Positions 17,733 through 27,610 of a stretch of DNA of 48,435 bases are shown here, piece after piece; within the stretch, counting starts at the first letter, position 1; each line of letters begins with the position of its first letter. This DNA comes from a virus. The translations under genes were made by a program, and so were the position numbers. The stretch covers positions 1 through 48,435 of the IMG/VR virus record IMGVR_UViG_3300032954_000025; one strand, 5' to 3'. The notes below the pieces were generated by a model, which had not been told where the DNA came from, did no database searches, and saw nothing but the letters and a program-made list of their open reading frames with translations.

Positions 17733-20046
17733 ACGTAGTGCTTTTGATACTTTATTTTCAAAAGATACAGGTCGAAATGAACTTTTTGGTGTTACATCTT
17801 CTCATGGTCAGGATGTTAAAAATGCCAGATTTAAGGCAGTAACTAATCCTGAAGTTAAAAATCCTCTTACCTTTACCGACCCTGATGATCGTCACGCTGC
17901 TATTCTAGCACGAGCGGATAGAATTGTAAAAAATCCAAAATTTCAAAAACTCTCTCCTCAAAATCAGGAGAGAGTTTTGACAGATTATTATGATAAGTAT
18001 GTACAAAAGGGATATAACATGGGAGGATTGGAAGCTCCAGATAAAGGTACGTGGATTCAGGAGCTTCCTAAGTTGTCTAATGCAGGAAAACTTACGGAGG
18101 AATATTATTTCCCATCTACCAATCATAAACAAGCTATGGATACTGAAGCTGGTGCGATTCAGGCACTAGACCAGATTCATTATGGAGGTGTTAAATTATC
18201 GAAAATGGCCGCTCAAAGTATGCTTGGGCTTGGACATTTATTTCATATTACTTCTGATGAAGATTATAAGAATTTAAAGCAGAATATAGATCAAGTAGCT
18301 CAACAGCGCATTGATAGGATCTCCCAGGATTCTACAAACGAGGCTACTTTTTGGCTACAGGCTCATCCCTCAAAAAGTTGGACTGGAAAGATAGATTCCT
18401 TTATTGGAGAGAATCTAGTTCAACTTCCCTTTTGGGAAGCTATAGGTTCAGCGCGAGTTGGAGTTATCGGTGTTACTACTTTAAAAGCTCCTGAAGTAGG
18501 AAAAGTAGCTAATCTTACAAAATGGCTTGCTACAAATGGAATGGGTAAATTTGTAGCTAATCGTCTAGATCAAGCTACAGATGCTTTTCTTGGTTCAGTA
18601 TTATCTGGACAAGGTGAAATTAGTACACTTATTAATACTATGTTTGCTCCTACTCTTGGAGGAATAGCTGATATAAATAGTTATAGAGCGGCTAATCAAA
18701 TTGCTAATGTTTCTAAACAAGTGATAAAAGGCTGGATGGGAAAGACCATTGCAATAGGAGGAAGGCCATTAGTAGATGTCATAGAGAATCAAGCAGCACA
18801 CGAACTTTCTTCTTTCGTTATTGCAAAAACATCCGATGGAGGTGAAATAAAACTTGTACCTGAATCTAGAGAATCTGGACACATAGAAGCTAATGGATTA
18901 AAGGTTCCGTATAAGACTTTAGGAGAGCAGCAAAATCTTGTCTCAAAGATATTACAAAACCACAAACAAGTAGATCCAGTACACTTCAATCTTATAAATA
19001 CAGGAAAAGCAACACTATCCCAACTTGCACAAGAAAGATATGGAAAAACTTTCGCTGAACTTAATAAAGGGCAGCAACTAAATGTAAGAAAGCAATTTCG
19101 TAAATTAGCTTCTGAGGCTACGGATGAACTCCCGTTACATAATCCAGACTTTGCTAAAACGCATATTGATAATCAACTCGCGGAAGATGCGAAGCAAAAT
19201 CCTAAACTTGCACAACGAATTGCAGAAGCAGAAGCAGCTTCAGGGATTAAAGTATCAAGCGCACTTCAGGAAGATGAAGCTACGAAAATTGAAAAGCAGA
19301 CAGGAATACAGAATTCTCAGGCAGTTGCATCGAAGGTTAAAACAGTAAAGAATCCCGTGCAATTATCGAAAGCTACTAAAATAGCAAGAGAAGAGGAACC
19401 TAGGAAGTATGTTCAATTTAAAGTTGATTCTCTTTCGTATCTTAAGAATTATGCCAAAAAATTCAAAGGCGAAGCATCCAAAGGTCTTACATCTGAACTT
19501 AGAGACATGGACGAGCCCAGGGAGTTCTCACGAGCTTTGCAAGAACAAATGGGAGCCGGAGATATAAGATTTGAAAATGAGAAACATGCTCTATTATGGG
19601 CAAATCAATTCAGAGATCAGCTTCCAAAACCGTTTCAAAAACAATTACAAAATGCTCTACATGAAGCAAACCCCGGGGAATATCAGAGAGACTGGGATGA
19701 GCAAAGTAAAAATCTCGCTAATCATATGGAGGATCTGGCACAGACTGGAAGATTGTTTTCTCAAGGTAATGTTTTTCGTTCTACTCAAGTAGAACAGTGG
19801 ACTAATCAAACTGCGTGGCAAAGACAGTTACAGAAGGAAGTTGAAGATGTTGAGCTTGCTAGACTTCAAAAAGTTTTATACAGGTATCCTGAGATAAAGA
19901 AAAGCGCAGTTCAGCTTACGAAGCAACTTCAAAAAGCACGCAGAATGAGTGAGAATGCTGGGACTTATAAATATATAAGTGATGAAATTCGTAGGGAGAA
20001 AACAATAGCAGATTGGAAAAGAGTAATGAGGGTAAAGGATAAATAA
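17620..20046 (+). CDS. Large internal virion (ejection)-type protein 3
   Basis: An 808-residue protein with a GTG start preceded by AAGGG nine bases upstream. The first 110 residues are flexible, residues 200-420 contain amphipathic and hydrophobic stretches (for example ENLVQLPFWEAIGSA), and residues 440-800 are charged and helical. Large proteins of this type in short-tailed phages form the ejection conduit. It overlaps the preceding gene by 113 bases, and no good in-frame start lies later. Two bases separate it from the next gene. Confidence 0.6.
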   Translation: MGTSDQLPSLQDLVPSLNKSSDQQKIPKVQVSTPTTTKRSAFDTLFSKDTGRNELFGVTSSHGQDVKNARFKAVTNPEVKNPLTFTDPDDRHAAILARADRIVKNPKFQKLSPQNQERVLTDYYDKYVQKGYNMGGLEAPDKGTWIQELPKLSNAGKLTEEYYFPSTNHKQAMDTEAGAIQALDQIHYGGVKLSKMAAQSMLGLGHLFHITSDEDYKNLKQNIDQVAQQRIDRISQDSTNEATFWLQAHPSKSWTGKIDSFIGENLVQLPFWEAIGSARVGVIGVTTLKAPEVGKVANLTKWLATNGMGKFVANRLDQATDAFLGSVLSGQGEISTLINTMFAPTLGGIADINSYRAANQIANVSKQVIKGWMGKTIAIGGRPLVDVIENQAAHELSSFVIAKTSDGGEIKLVPESRESGHIEANGLKVPYKTLGEQQNLVSKILQNHKQVDPVHFNLINTGKATLSQLAQERYGKTFAELNKGQQLNVRKQFRKLASEATDELPLHNPDFAKTHIDNQLAEDAKQNPKLAQRIAEAEAASGIKVSSALQEDEATKIEKQTGIQNSQAVASKVKTVKNPVQLSKATKIAREEEPRKYVQFKVDSLSYLKNYAKKFKGEASKGLTSELRDMDEPREFSRALQEQMGAGDIRFENEKHALLWANQFRDQLPKPFQKQLQNALHEANPGEYQRDWDEQSKNLANHMEDLAQTGRLFSQGNVFRSTQVEQWTNQTAWQRQLQKEVEDVELARLQKVLYRYPEIKKSAVQLTKQLQKARRMSENAGTYKYISDEIRREKTIADWKRVMRVKDK

Positions 20047-20047
20047 A

Positions 20048-21772
20048 ATGCCAGAAATTCCTCAAGCACTAACTGATGCTGTTGAAACATTTGGAAAAGA
20101 TATATTCGATAAAGCAGCACAGACTTCTGTGGGAAAGAAGATTGGAACTGTATTTGACCAAACTTCACACTTCAGAAATATGCAATCTGGTATGAGTGCT
20201 ACTCCAGCAGGGGCTAATCTATATAAAATCCTTAAAGAAGATTATGAGCCTGCTGTTGATAAAGCGCGTCAAGGATTAGTAAAGGCCCAACAAGGAGCAG
20301 CGCAGCCTTTAAAAGCACATGAGATAGAAGCACAAGCGAGAAATATAGGAAGAGTAAGTGCTTTTGGAAGAAACGATGCTCTTGCAGTGCAGCATATAAA
20401 GTGGGCAAATCAAACTCATGGATTAGCAGCTGCTCAATCTTTAGCGGATCATCTACATGTATATCTCGGAGATACTGTAGAACGCGAGATTGGCAAAAAT
20501 CCAATGAGACCAATAAGTTCTACTAATCCAGTAGTAAAGAAATTATCTGTTTCTAGGTTTAAAGAGAATGTAAGTTTTAATAAAGAAAATAGAGTTCCTA
20601 TAAATACAACTGCAATATACAAACCAAAGACTCCCTTGGAAGAATCTTTAGTAAATAAAGCAGTAACAACAATGGCTCCAGCTATTGCGATCTCGCATTT
20701 AAGTACTCCTTTTAATACAATGTTGGGTGCTCCACTTACTAGCTTGGCTAAAGGATTAGCAGATGTTATAACTCCCGGTGGGTATAGAGCAACTAGAGAT
20801 GCACTTTTAGATTCAGGAGTTCTTGCTCAAACAGCACTTCAAATGTATAGAGAACACGAGGTATTTGAAAGTGGAAGAATTGCAAATTGGACAGGATCTC
20901 CACAACTCGGATACATACTTAATAAAGCTATACACGCTCCAGGATTCAACGCTTTACGTCGTTGGACTATTGCCTTTAGTGGAGCAACAGCAACTCATAG
21001 CGCAGACTACTTTGCACAAAGGCTGGTTGCTAATCCGGCGGACAGACTTTCACAAAGAGCTTTGAGAGAAATGGGAATTGCACCTTCTGAAGTACTTGCT
21101 CAAGGTGGAAAACTTAGACCGGAGCAAATTGAGAAGGCTGTTTATAGATTTGTAGATGATAGAGTATTTCTTAATACTAAACTTGATAGATCTTATGCTG
21201 GAATTTCAAATCCATATATGAGGATGGCTACACTCTTCCATTCATATGTCTCAGCACAAGGACACTTAATAAGTAGAGAATTAGGAAAGATGTGGAAAAC
21301 TGGAGATATAGGAAATATAGTACAGACTCTCTCAGTTTTGAGTGTTGTATTTCCAGCAGTCGGGCATTTAATCGGGGGTACTGAAAGACTAGCAAGGGGT
21401 CAATCTTTTAAAGATCCTAAGTATGATTCTGAAAGTGCTGTTGCTAAGTATTTTGATAATGTATCTCACATGGCTGGATTTGGGGTGGGGCAATCCTATA
21501 TTAACGGTGCTCTGCGAGATCGCCTTGCTTCTGTAATGCTCGGTCCAGTTGGTAATGTCGCTGTTTCTACAGTTTCGGATTCAGTTATGGCTTTAGCAGG
21601 GAAAAAGAGTTTTAAACAACCTGCTAGAGATATAATGTATTACAGTTTACCTGATAATCTTGGGAAGATTCTAGCACATCAAGTTCTTCCTACAACCGCG
21701 GAGGAAAGTGCAAAGAAGTTTCATAAACTCAAACTCAAACCTGGTTTTAAAAAATTGAAGAAAGGATTTTAA
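20048..21772 (+). CDS. Internal virion protein with membrane-active segments
   Basis: A 574-residue protein with hydrophobic stretches near residues 205-235 and 420-460 (IVQTLSVLSVVFPAVGHLIG) and a very basic tail (KLKLKPGFKKLKKGF). This suits a pore-forming ejection protein that crosses the host envelope. It completes the large-protein module downstream of the neck genes and starts one base after the previous stop. The family is not named with certainty. Confidence 0.6.
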   Translation: MPEIPQALTDAVETFGKDIFDKAAQTSVGKKIGTVFDQTSHFRNMQSGMSATPAGANLYKILKEDYEPAVDKARQGLVKAQQGAAQPLKAHEIEAQARNIGRVSAFGRNDALAVQHIKWANQTHGLAAAQSLADHLHVYLGDTVEREIGKNPMRPISSTNPVVKKLSVSRFKENVSFNKENRVPINTTAIYKPKTPLEESLVNKAVTTMAPAIAISHLSTPFNTMLGAPLTSLAKGLADVITPGGYRATRDALLDSGVLAQTALQMYREHEVFESGRIANWTGSPQLGYILNKAIHAPGFNALRRWTIAFSGATATHSADYFAQRLVANPADRLSQRALREMGIAPSEVLAQGGKLRPEQIEKAVYRFVDDRVFLNTKLDRSYAGISNPYMRMATLFHSYVSAQGHLISRELGKMWKTGDIGNIVQTLSVLSVVFPAVGHLIGGTERLARGQSFKDPKYDSESAVAKYFDNVSHMAGFGVGQSYINGALRDRLASVMLGPVGNVAVSTVSDSVMALAGKKSFKQPARDIMYYSLPDNLGKILAHQVLPTTAEESAKKFHKLKLKPGFKKLKKGF

Positions 21773-21773
21773 A

Positions 21774-21941
21774 ATGGCTGGACAATCTTCACAACTCACT
21801 CGTAAAGAATCAGCACGGATGCAAAAAGCTGCTGCAATTATGGAAGCAACCCCGGGAACTTCAGGTTCGGGAATGGAACCTGAATGTCATCCTGCTACAC
21901 CTGGAGTAAAGAAAAATCCAAGTAGTTCTAAAGGAAAGTAA
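21774..21941 (+). CDS. 55-aa basic mini-protein next to the ATP-grasp gene
   Basis: A 55-residue protein starting one base after the previous stop and ending one base before the ATP-grasp ATG. The N-terminal half is helical (KESARMQKAAAIMEA), then Gly/Ser-rich, with a Cys-His pair (ECHP) and a basic end (SSSKGK). Tight spacing supports translation. Its place directly before an ATP-grasp ligase makes it a candidate substrate or partner, but it has no known precursor-peptide signature. Confidence 0.6.
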   Translation: MAGQSSQLTRKESARMQKAAAIMEATPGTSGSGMEPECHPATPGVKKNPSSSKGK

Positions 21942-21942
21942 A

Positions 21943-23244
21943 ATGAAAATAGCACTCAATTCATACTCTGGTTATGGCGCTTGGTTTATATTGAAGTTAA
22001 TTTCAGAAGGACATAGTGTTGATTATTTTCTGTCTGAGCCAAAGTATTTAGGAGTGCTATATGGATTAATACCTGAAGCTAAATTGCTTGATCTAGATCA
22101 TAGAAGGAGTCCAGATAATTACAGAACTGGACTTCCTTCTTATGATAAGTATGATTTGAGTGTCTTTGATCTTACTGGACGGAAAAGACAAGCAGATCAT
22201 TCAATACAAAACTGCCCGACTATAGGAGACGGTACTTTTCAATGTTTTCTTGAGGATGATAGATTAGGTGGCCTCAAGTTAATGGAGGAGGCAGGTATTT
22301 CAGTTCCGCCGTATCAATCATTTACGGATGTAGGAGAAGCAAAAGCATTTGTAAAAAAGACTGGTAAGAGATATGTATTTAAACCCGATGGAGGACAAGA
22401 CCAAGCAGCAGAATCTACTTATGTTTCTAAGGATGCTGAAGATCTTCTAGAATACTTTGATAAACTTGAGCAAATATCTAAAGGAGCCTCTTTCATACTT
22501 CAAGAGTTTATCCGAGGAACCGAAGTTTCAGTAGAGGGTTGGTTCAATGGAGAAGATTTCTATTGCTTGAATAGTACTCTAGAAGAAAAGAAATTCATGA
22601 ACGACAACGTAGGTCCAAATACAGGATGCTCAGGAAATCTTGTATTTACTATTTCTCCAGACGCTAAGATATATAAGCAGGGACTTGCTAAAGTCAAACC
22701 AATTCTCCAACAATATGGTTTTAGAGGAATGATTGATCTAAATACAATCGTGACTGAAGATAACATCTACGGTCTAGAATGGACACCGCGCTTTGGATAT
22801 GATGCTTCTGCTACATTCATTAACATGTATGCTGGAGGTTTTGGAGAACTTTTAAAACGCACAGCTAGAGGAGAAGTGCCTGAGCAAAGTTGGAAGGCTG
22901 AGTTTGGAGTTTCAGTCCGGTTATCAATTCCGCCATATCCGACTGAAATGAGAATGCCTCAGCATAAAGGAATTCCGATTAAAGGAATTGATCCTTCAGA
23001 TATGCAAACACTTCTTAAAACTTATTTGTACGATGCTTATTTCATAAAGAATCATCTAGAAGTAGCAGGCTATTCAGGTCTAGTAGCCTGCCCGATTGAA
23101 GTAGGAAGCTCTATTATAGAAGCATTCGGAAAGTTAGAGGATACAGTTAAAAGAATCCAAATCCCTGATATGCAATACCGCACTGATATACAAAAGAGTG
23201 TTACTAAAAGATACACTGAATTAGATAGGATGGGACTTCTATGA
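21943..23244 (+). CDS. PurD-like ATP-grasp ligase
   Basis: A 433-residue ATP-grasp enzyme, a family that joins a carboxylate to an amine through an acyl-phosphate. The order matches PurD-like members: an N-terminal Rossmann-like domain (1-105), FKPDG at residues 146-150, EFIRGTEVSVEGW (188-200) lining ATP, VGPNTGCSGN (223-232) matching the PurD glycine-rich signature, and metal ligands in DLN (265-267) and LEWTPRFG (278-285). Real PurD makes phosphoribosylglycinamide, but the placement inside a virion operon and mini-genes on both sides suggest a different substrate. The stop overlaps a 22-codon gene as ATGA. Confidence 0.85.
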   Translation: MKIALNSYSGYGAWFILKLISEGHSVDYFLSEPKYLGVLYGLIPEAKLLDLDHRRSPDNYRTGLPSYDKYDLSVFDLTGRKRQADHSIQNCPTIGDGTFQCFLEDDRLGGLKLMEEAGISVPPYQSFTDVGEAKAFVKKTGKRYVFKPDGGQDQAAESTYVSKDAEDLLEYFDKLEQISKGASFILQEFIRGTEVSVEGWFNGEDFYCLNSTLEEKKFMNDNVGPNTGCSGNLVFTISPDAKIYKQGLAKVKPILQQYGFRGMIDLNTIVTEDNIYGLEWTPRFGYDASATFINMYAGGFGELLKRTARGEVPEQSWKAEFGVSVRLSIPPYPTEMRMPQHKGIPIKGIDPSDMQTLLKTYLYDAYFIKNHLEVAGYSGLVACPIEVGSSIIEAFGKLEDTVKRIQIPDMQYRTDIQKSVTKRYTELDRMGLL

Positions 23245-23309
23245 AGCGAGTACAATTTAGTTTATTCGAAGATTGTGATCCAGATGTGACTCCATATTGG
23301 TGGGTATGA
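23241..23309 (+). CDS. 22-aa peptide coupled to the ATP-grasp gene
   Basis: A 22-codon frame whose ATG overlaps the ATP-grasp stop as ATGA and whose stop is one base before the next ATG. The peptide is acidic in the centre (FEDCDPD) and ends in YWWV. The precise fit between two genes favours translation, and a short peptide coupled to an ATP-grasp enzyme recalls RiPP precursors. Equally it may only couple translation to the fibre gene. Confidence 0.5.
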   Translation: MKRVQFSLFEDCDPDVTPYWWV

Positions 23310-23310
23310 A

Positions 23311-26300
23311 ATGAAAAAAGAACTCCTGAAGATTTTTCTCCTTCTCATAGGATTTACGATCCTATGTTCTATAGGAAACTGTCAAATTAGTTTCAGTCCT
23401 GTAGCTGGAACTTACGGTACTACACAGACAGTTACTATAACTTGTAGTACTCCTAGTTCTAGTATATGGTATAGGATTGATGGACAGGCAGCTAATCCTA
23501 CAGATACATTATATACTGGACCACTTACTGTTAGCACAGGTCAGACTATAACAGCAAGTTGCGCTGCTACTGGGTATACTAATGCTAATTCTCAGACAGC
23601 TAATACAAATTGGAAGATTAATGCTCCAGGAGCGCCAATTACTTTCAATGGCTGGACTGCTACTTCTTCAGGAGGAACTAGTGGGAGTGTTAGTAATTTT
23701 AACTTTATTGCTGGCTCTCCAGGAGTCCAAACTTGTTCTTCTATAAATAATATAGGTACGGATTCTTCTTGTTTATGGATCAATACTTCCACAGCGACTT
23801 GCGATTCTTGTACTCATTTATATCATCATGAAGTATTTCAAGATTCTACGAATGCTACTTCAGCAAGTGCTGGAATAGATGTATCCGAATTTGATGCTGG
23901 GCAATGTTGTGATAATACTACGAATGCTTTACATCTAGCTTCAGTAAAATGTAGTGCTAATCATGGAAATGTTCTAGAGATTGATTCTCAGAGCTTTTCT
24001 GAAGTAACTACTATTCCATGTACTATAGGCATTCCTGTAGATGTAACCGTAGCTAGTCATTGGACCCTTGGAGATACAAATTGTGGCGGTTATGGTTGTA
24101 TGACGTTTGATTGGATTAAGTATAATGGTACAACTTACCCCTTTCCTGCATATTGCGCAAGTGGTGATACTTATTGCCCCAATTATCCAATGACGCCGCA
24201 ACCTACATATACACATTTTGCTGCTAATAAGCAAGATCAAGAATATATGAAAACTACTAGTGCTGCTGGAGTAAGTCCAGTAACTACGACTAGAACTATT
24301 ACAACTGACAATGTAACTGTGACTGAAAGTGCTTCCTCTTCAGCTTCTGCTACTTATATTATAGGTTCTCCTTCCACAACTACTACAGTAACAGGAACTG
24401 TAGTGGATTCAGATGCTCAACCCTGGATAGGGGGTACTCTTAAATTACAATTTATCCCAAATCCCAACCAGCCGAATATTGGAATATATAACATAAACGG
24501 AGTTCCTTTAAATCCTGCATTGTTAAGTTATAGTACCACTTTAGATAATTCAGGAACTTTTTCTATTTCAGGAGTGTATGATAATACTCAAGTATCTCCC
24601 TCTGGAAGCACTTGGGCTATAACAGTCATTCCAAATGCTTCTGTTTTACCTACTTCACTTGCTCCTATTACAATTTCGGGAAATACTCAAAATGTAAGTA
24701 ATTATATTAATTCAAATATAAAAGCTCCTAGATTTGCTGCTCATGGAGCTAATGCGTTTGGTTATATTGACAAAGAAGCTACTCTTAATCCCGTACCTGG
24801 AGGTTCTTATTTTAATGTAATTAATATCGTATGTAAACAATGGACGGGTACAGCTTTTCAAAATTGCAATGCAGGAGCTACTGCAACTCCTTATCCTCCA
24901 GCTTTTGCTATTCAAGCAGCGAATTCATCAGTTAATGGTCCAATAGCTGATCCTGGGATAACGATTAATACTGCAACGCATCAAATTGGTGTAGCGGGAA
25001 GAACTACACTCAATACTTACACACCTGAATTTTATGGTGCTGTACATGATGCAATTATACTCACAGATGCCAACTGCACTGCTGGTTCTACTACAATATC
25101 GACTACAACCAGCACCCCCTTTACCTCTACAGCAGTAGATGGCGGAAAAACAATTGTGGTCACCGGATGCGGGCAATTAAGCGCCGTTGCCAATTCCAAT
25201 GGTGCAGGGCTTATTCCAACTGCGTTTGTTTCAACTATTGCCAGTGTTATTGATTCTCAGCACGCTATTATGGCTGCTGCACCTCCAAGTAATACTGGGA
25301 CTGTTACAAGTATTACTTATGTTTCTGGAGTTACAGGTGTTGGCAGTATAGGTTCAACTTGTACATTGACACTTCCTAATGGTGGGACTGCTGCTTTACA
25401 AATGACTGGTAGTAATAGTTTCGCCCCGCCTGCTGGATTAACTTCGATACAAGCAAAAATTAGTACTTTAGATACAGGGGAGGCTATTCCTCCAACATCA
25501 GCAACTGTGACAAATGGCACGGCTACAGGTTGTACTGGGCCTGCTGTTATAACTACAACTCTTGCTCCTTCGTCATGGTCGAATCAGTGGGCTGCATTTG
25601 GTACAAATGATCGAAATGCTATTAATTCATGTATACAATCTGGCACGGTTGCAAGTGGGACATGTCATTTGCTAGATGGTGCTCAATATATGGTAAGTAC
25701 GCCTGCTGCTGGTCAACCTAATGCTGGAGTAGCGACTATATCTATTAATAACACAAATGGTGGAATTAAGCACGGTCTTATAGATGGAAAAGCCCAGTTG
25801 ATCTTCGCGCCGACGACTCCGCACACCGCGCTCCAAGATGACTCGCTTTTTTATATTTATTCGACATTGAGCAATTGCGCCTCTGGGAGCTATTCGCTTT
25901 GCCCGATTACCAGTTCTCCGATTCCAGAAGGAGCGTTGAGTTTTACGGCAGAATATTCAGCAGACGTGGCGAGTCTACAAAGAGGACAGTGGCTTCTTCT
26001 TTCCGATGCTTACTCCGCGTTTGGCGATCTGGCGTACATGGACTGGGTTCAAGTAGCTAGTGTTTCTGGAACTACAGTAAATTTAATCCAGCCGACCAGA
26101 ATGAACTTTCCGTGCGCCGAGGCTATTGTTCCAGGCACTACTGGTTGTGGCTTTCGAGTGGTTTCCAATCTCACCCAAAATGTAACTCTGCGAGATTTTG
26201 AGATTACGATACCCAATCTCCAAGACCCAAGTGGTACGGGGCGTTCAATAAATGCCATTGGCACAACGGCTACGATGGGCCTAACGCTGGATAAGGTGAA

Positions 26301-27585
26301 ATGCTCGAATGCTTCTCAGAGCTGCTTTGGCGGGCAATTCGCTTACGGAACCACGCTTGATAATGTCGATTGGAAAAGCGAATTGCAGGTTTCCGAATTA
26401 GCTTCGTTCGTAAATCTTACGATTCGTGGGAGCACTTTCGACAAGCAAGCGTCTGCTCTTAATCAAAACCTGTCAGCTTGTGCTGCGGGCACTACGGCAA
26501 CAGGCCTCGATATTGATGAGGGAACGGGATTTTACAGCATAACGGGCAATACTATCCCTCAAATGTGCGGAACCGGCATCGGTGGACAATTTAATCACGA
26601 CGGCTCTATATCTGATAACGATATTGGTTGGCAGCAATGCCAAGGGTCGCTTTGTGCTTATGGATCTGCCTGCATAAATTTCGTGGGCGGCTATAGAAAC
26701 TCGATCCACGATAATACTTGTGCCGGAGCCACTTCCATAAACGGGCAAGCCATAGTTATGGCTAATAGCGGAACTCCTGCAATTACTTCTGCGGGAAACA
26801 GCATGTTTAACAACAAGTGCAACACCGCTAACACCACTGACTATCAAGCTGGTTGTTACCGTATACCTTTTGGGCCGACTGATTTCATACAGACTCCAAA
26901 CGGCCCCACGCCTCAAAGTATTGAAACTAATGTGCGAGTAGTAGGAGCAAATGTAGCCTCACAAAGTGTTTTTGAATTGTGGGGACTGCAATCCGTACCG
27001 CCTTCCAGCCCAATTGTTCAAGACAGCATTGGGACGAGATATTCTAACACGGGAATATTTAACGCATTCAATGCAAGTCCTACGCAAACCGGACTAGATA
27101 ATTGGCATCAATATTATGCTAGTTTTCCTTCATCTGTAAGCACATTAGATAATACGGGATTCCACTTTTACTATGCGCCAGCTTCATCTGCGGATGCGGC
27201 ATTTGCTACCTTCTTTCCTACTCAATTGTTCCAAATACCTTATAGCGGTGGCCCGATTTTCAATTCACTTATCGGCTCGGGAACTCGTTGTTTGCAGACA
27301 GGGTCTAATGGAGCTGTATCGGCTACCTCATCTACTTGTGCAAGTGGTATTCCAATTCGTGCAGGTATAGTACAATTTGTAGCTACTAATACTCCCCAAG
27401 TAGTTACATTTACATCTGCTTTTTCTTCTGGTTCTCCTGTATGTACTTTAACACCCGAGTCTGATCCGACCACGGCTGGAGGATATTGGGTTACAAGTCC
27501 TTCTACTTCCGGTTTTACTGCTAATATTACTAATTCAGCGACAATCATATTTAATTATAGTTGTGTTATTAACAATTCAAATTAG
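23311..27585 (+). CDS. Giant secreted-type tail spike or adhesin with beta-helix core
   Basis: A 1424-residue protein. Residues 1-24 are a Sec-like signal (basic start, then KIFLLLIGFTILC). Residues 25-100 are a chitobiase-like repeat (SPVAGTYGTT, then WYRIDG). The middle contains Thr/Ser-rich beta repeats and, at about 740-1330, right-handed beta-helix (pectate lyase-like) strands with many Cys. The last 75 residues (IRAGIVQFVA to the end) resemble an H-type lectin domain. This architecture fits a receptor-binding spike or polysaccharide-degrading fibre. The stretch 25790-27000 is clearly GC-richer than the rest, suggesting a recently acquired domain. A signal peptide on a tail protein is odd. 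Confidence 0.8.
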   Translation: MKKELLKIFLLLIGFTILCSIGNCQISFSPVAGTYGTTQTVTITCSTPSSSIWYRIDGQAANPTDTLYTGPLTVSTGQTITASCAATGYTNANSQTANTNWKINAPGAPITFNGWTATSSGGTSGSVSNFNFIAGSPGVQTCSSINNIGTDSSCLWINTSTATCDSCTHLYHHEVFQDSTNATSASAGIDVSEFDAGQCCDNTTNALHLASVKCSANHGNVLEIDSQSFSEVTTIPCTIGIPVDVTVASHWTLGDTNCGGYGCMTFDWIKYNGTTYPFPAYCASGDTYCPNYPMTPQPTYTHFAANKQDQEYMKTTSAAGVSPVTTTRTITTDNVTVTESASSSASATYIIGSPSTTTTVTGTVVDSDAQPWIGGTLKLQFIPNPNQPNIGIYNINGVPLNPALLSYSTTLDNSGTFSISGVYDNTQVSPSGSTWAITVIPNASVLPTSLAPITISGNTQNVSNYINSNIKAPRFAAHGANAFGYIDKEATLNPVPGGSYFNVINIVCKQWTGTAFQNCNAGATATPYPPAFAIQAANSSVNGPIADPGITINTATHQIGVAGRTTLNTYTPEFYGAVHDAIILTDANCTAGSTTISTTTSTPFTSTAVDGGKTIVVTGCGQLSAVANSNGAGLIPTAFVSTIASVIDSQHAIMAAAPPSNTGTVTSITYVSGVTGVGSIGSTCTLTLPNGGTAALQMTGSNSFAPPAGLTSIQAKISTLDTGEAIPPTSATVTNGTATGCTGPAVITTTLAPSSWSNQWAAFGTNDRNAINSCIQSGTVASGTCHLLDGAQYMVSTPAAGQPNAGVATISINNTNGGIKHGLIDGKAQLIFAPTTPHTALQDDSLFYIYSTLSNCASGSYSLCPITSSPIPEGALSFTAEYSADVASLQRGQWLLLSDAYSAFGDLAYMDWVQVASVSGTTVNLIQPTRMNFPCAEAIVPGTTGCGFRVVSNLTQNVTLRDFEITIPNLQDPSGTGRSINAIGTTATMGLTLDKVKCSNASQSCFGGQFAYGTTLDNVDWKSELQVSELASFVNLTIRGSTFDKQASALNQNLSACAAGTTATGLDIDEGTGFYSITGNTIPQMCGTGIGGQFNHDGSISDNDIGWQQCQGSLCAYGSACINFVGGYRNSIHDNTCAGATSINGQAIVMANSGTPAITSAGNSMFNNKCNTANTTDYQAGCYRIPFGPTDFIQTPNGPTPQSIETNVRVVGANVASQSVFELWGLQSVPPSSPIVQDSIGTRYSNTGIFNAFNASPTQTGLDNWHQYYASFPSSVSTLDNTGFHFYYAPASSADAAFATFFPTQLFQIPYSGGPIFNSLIGSGTRCLQTGSNGAVSATSSTCASGIPIRAGIVQFVATNTPQVVTFTSAFSSGSPVCTLTPESDPTTAGGYWVTSPSTSGFTANITNSATIIFNYSCVINNSN

Positions 27586-27610
27586 TTATCAATAATGGAA
27601 AGGCAATACA

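Noticed and set aside
21943-23244. Plain purD housekeeping gene
   Set aside because: The fold matches PurD-like ATP-grasp enzymes, but the virion operon context and divergent sequence do not justify the gene name.
24928-25176. Minus-strand frames inside the giant spike gene
   Set aside because: They are shadows of a well-supported plus-strand gene, rich in Ser/Arg, without start signals.
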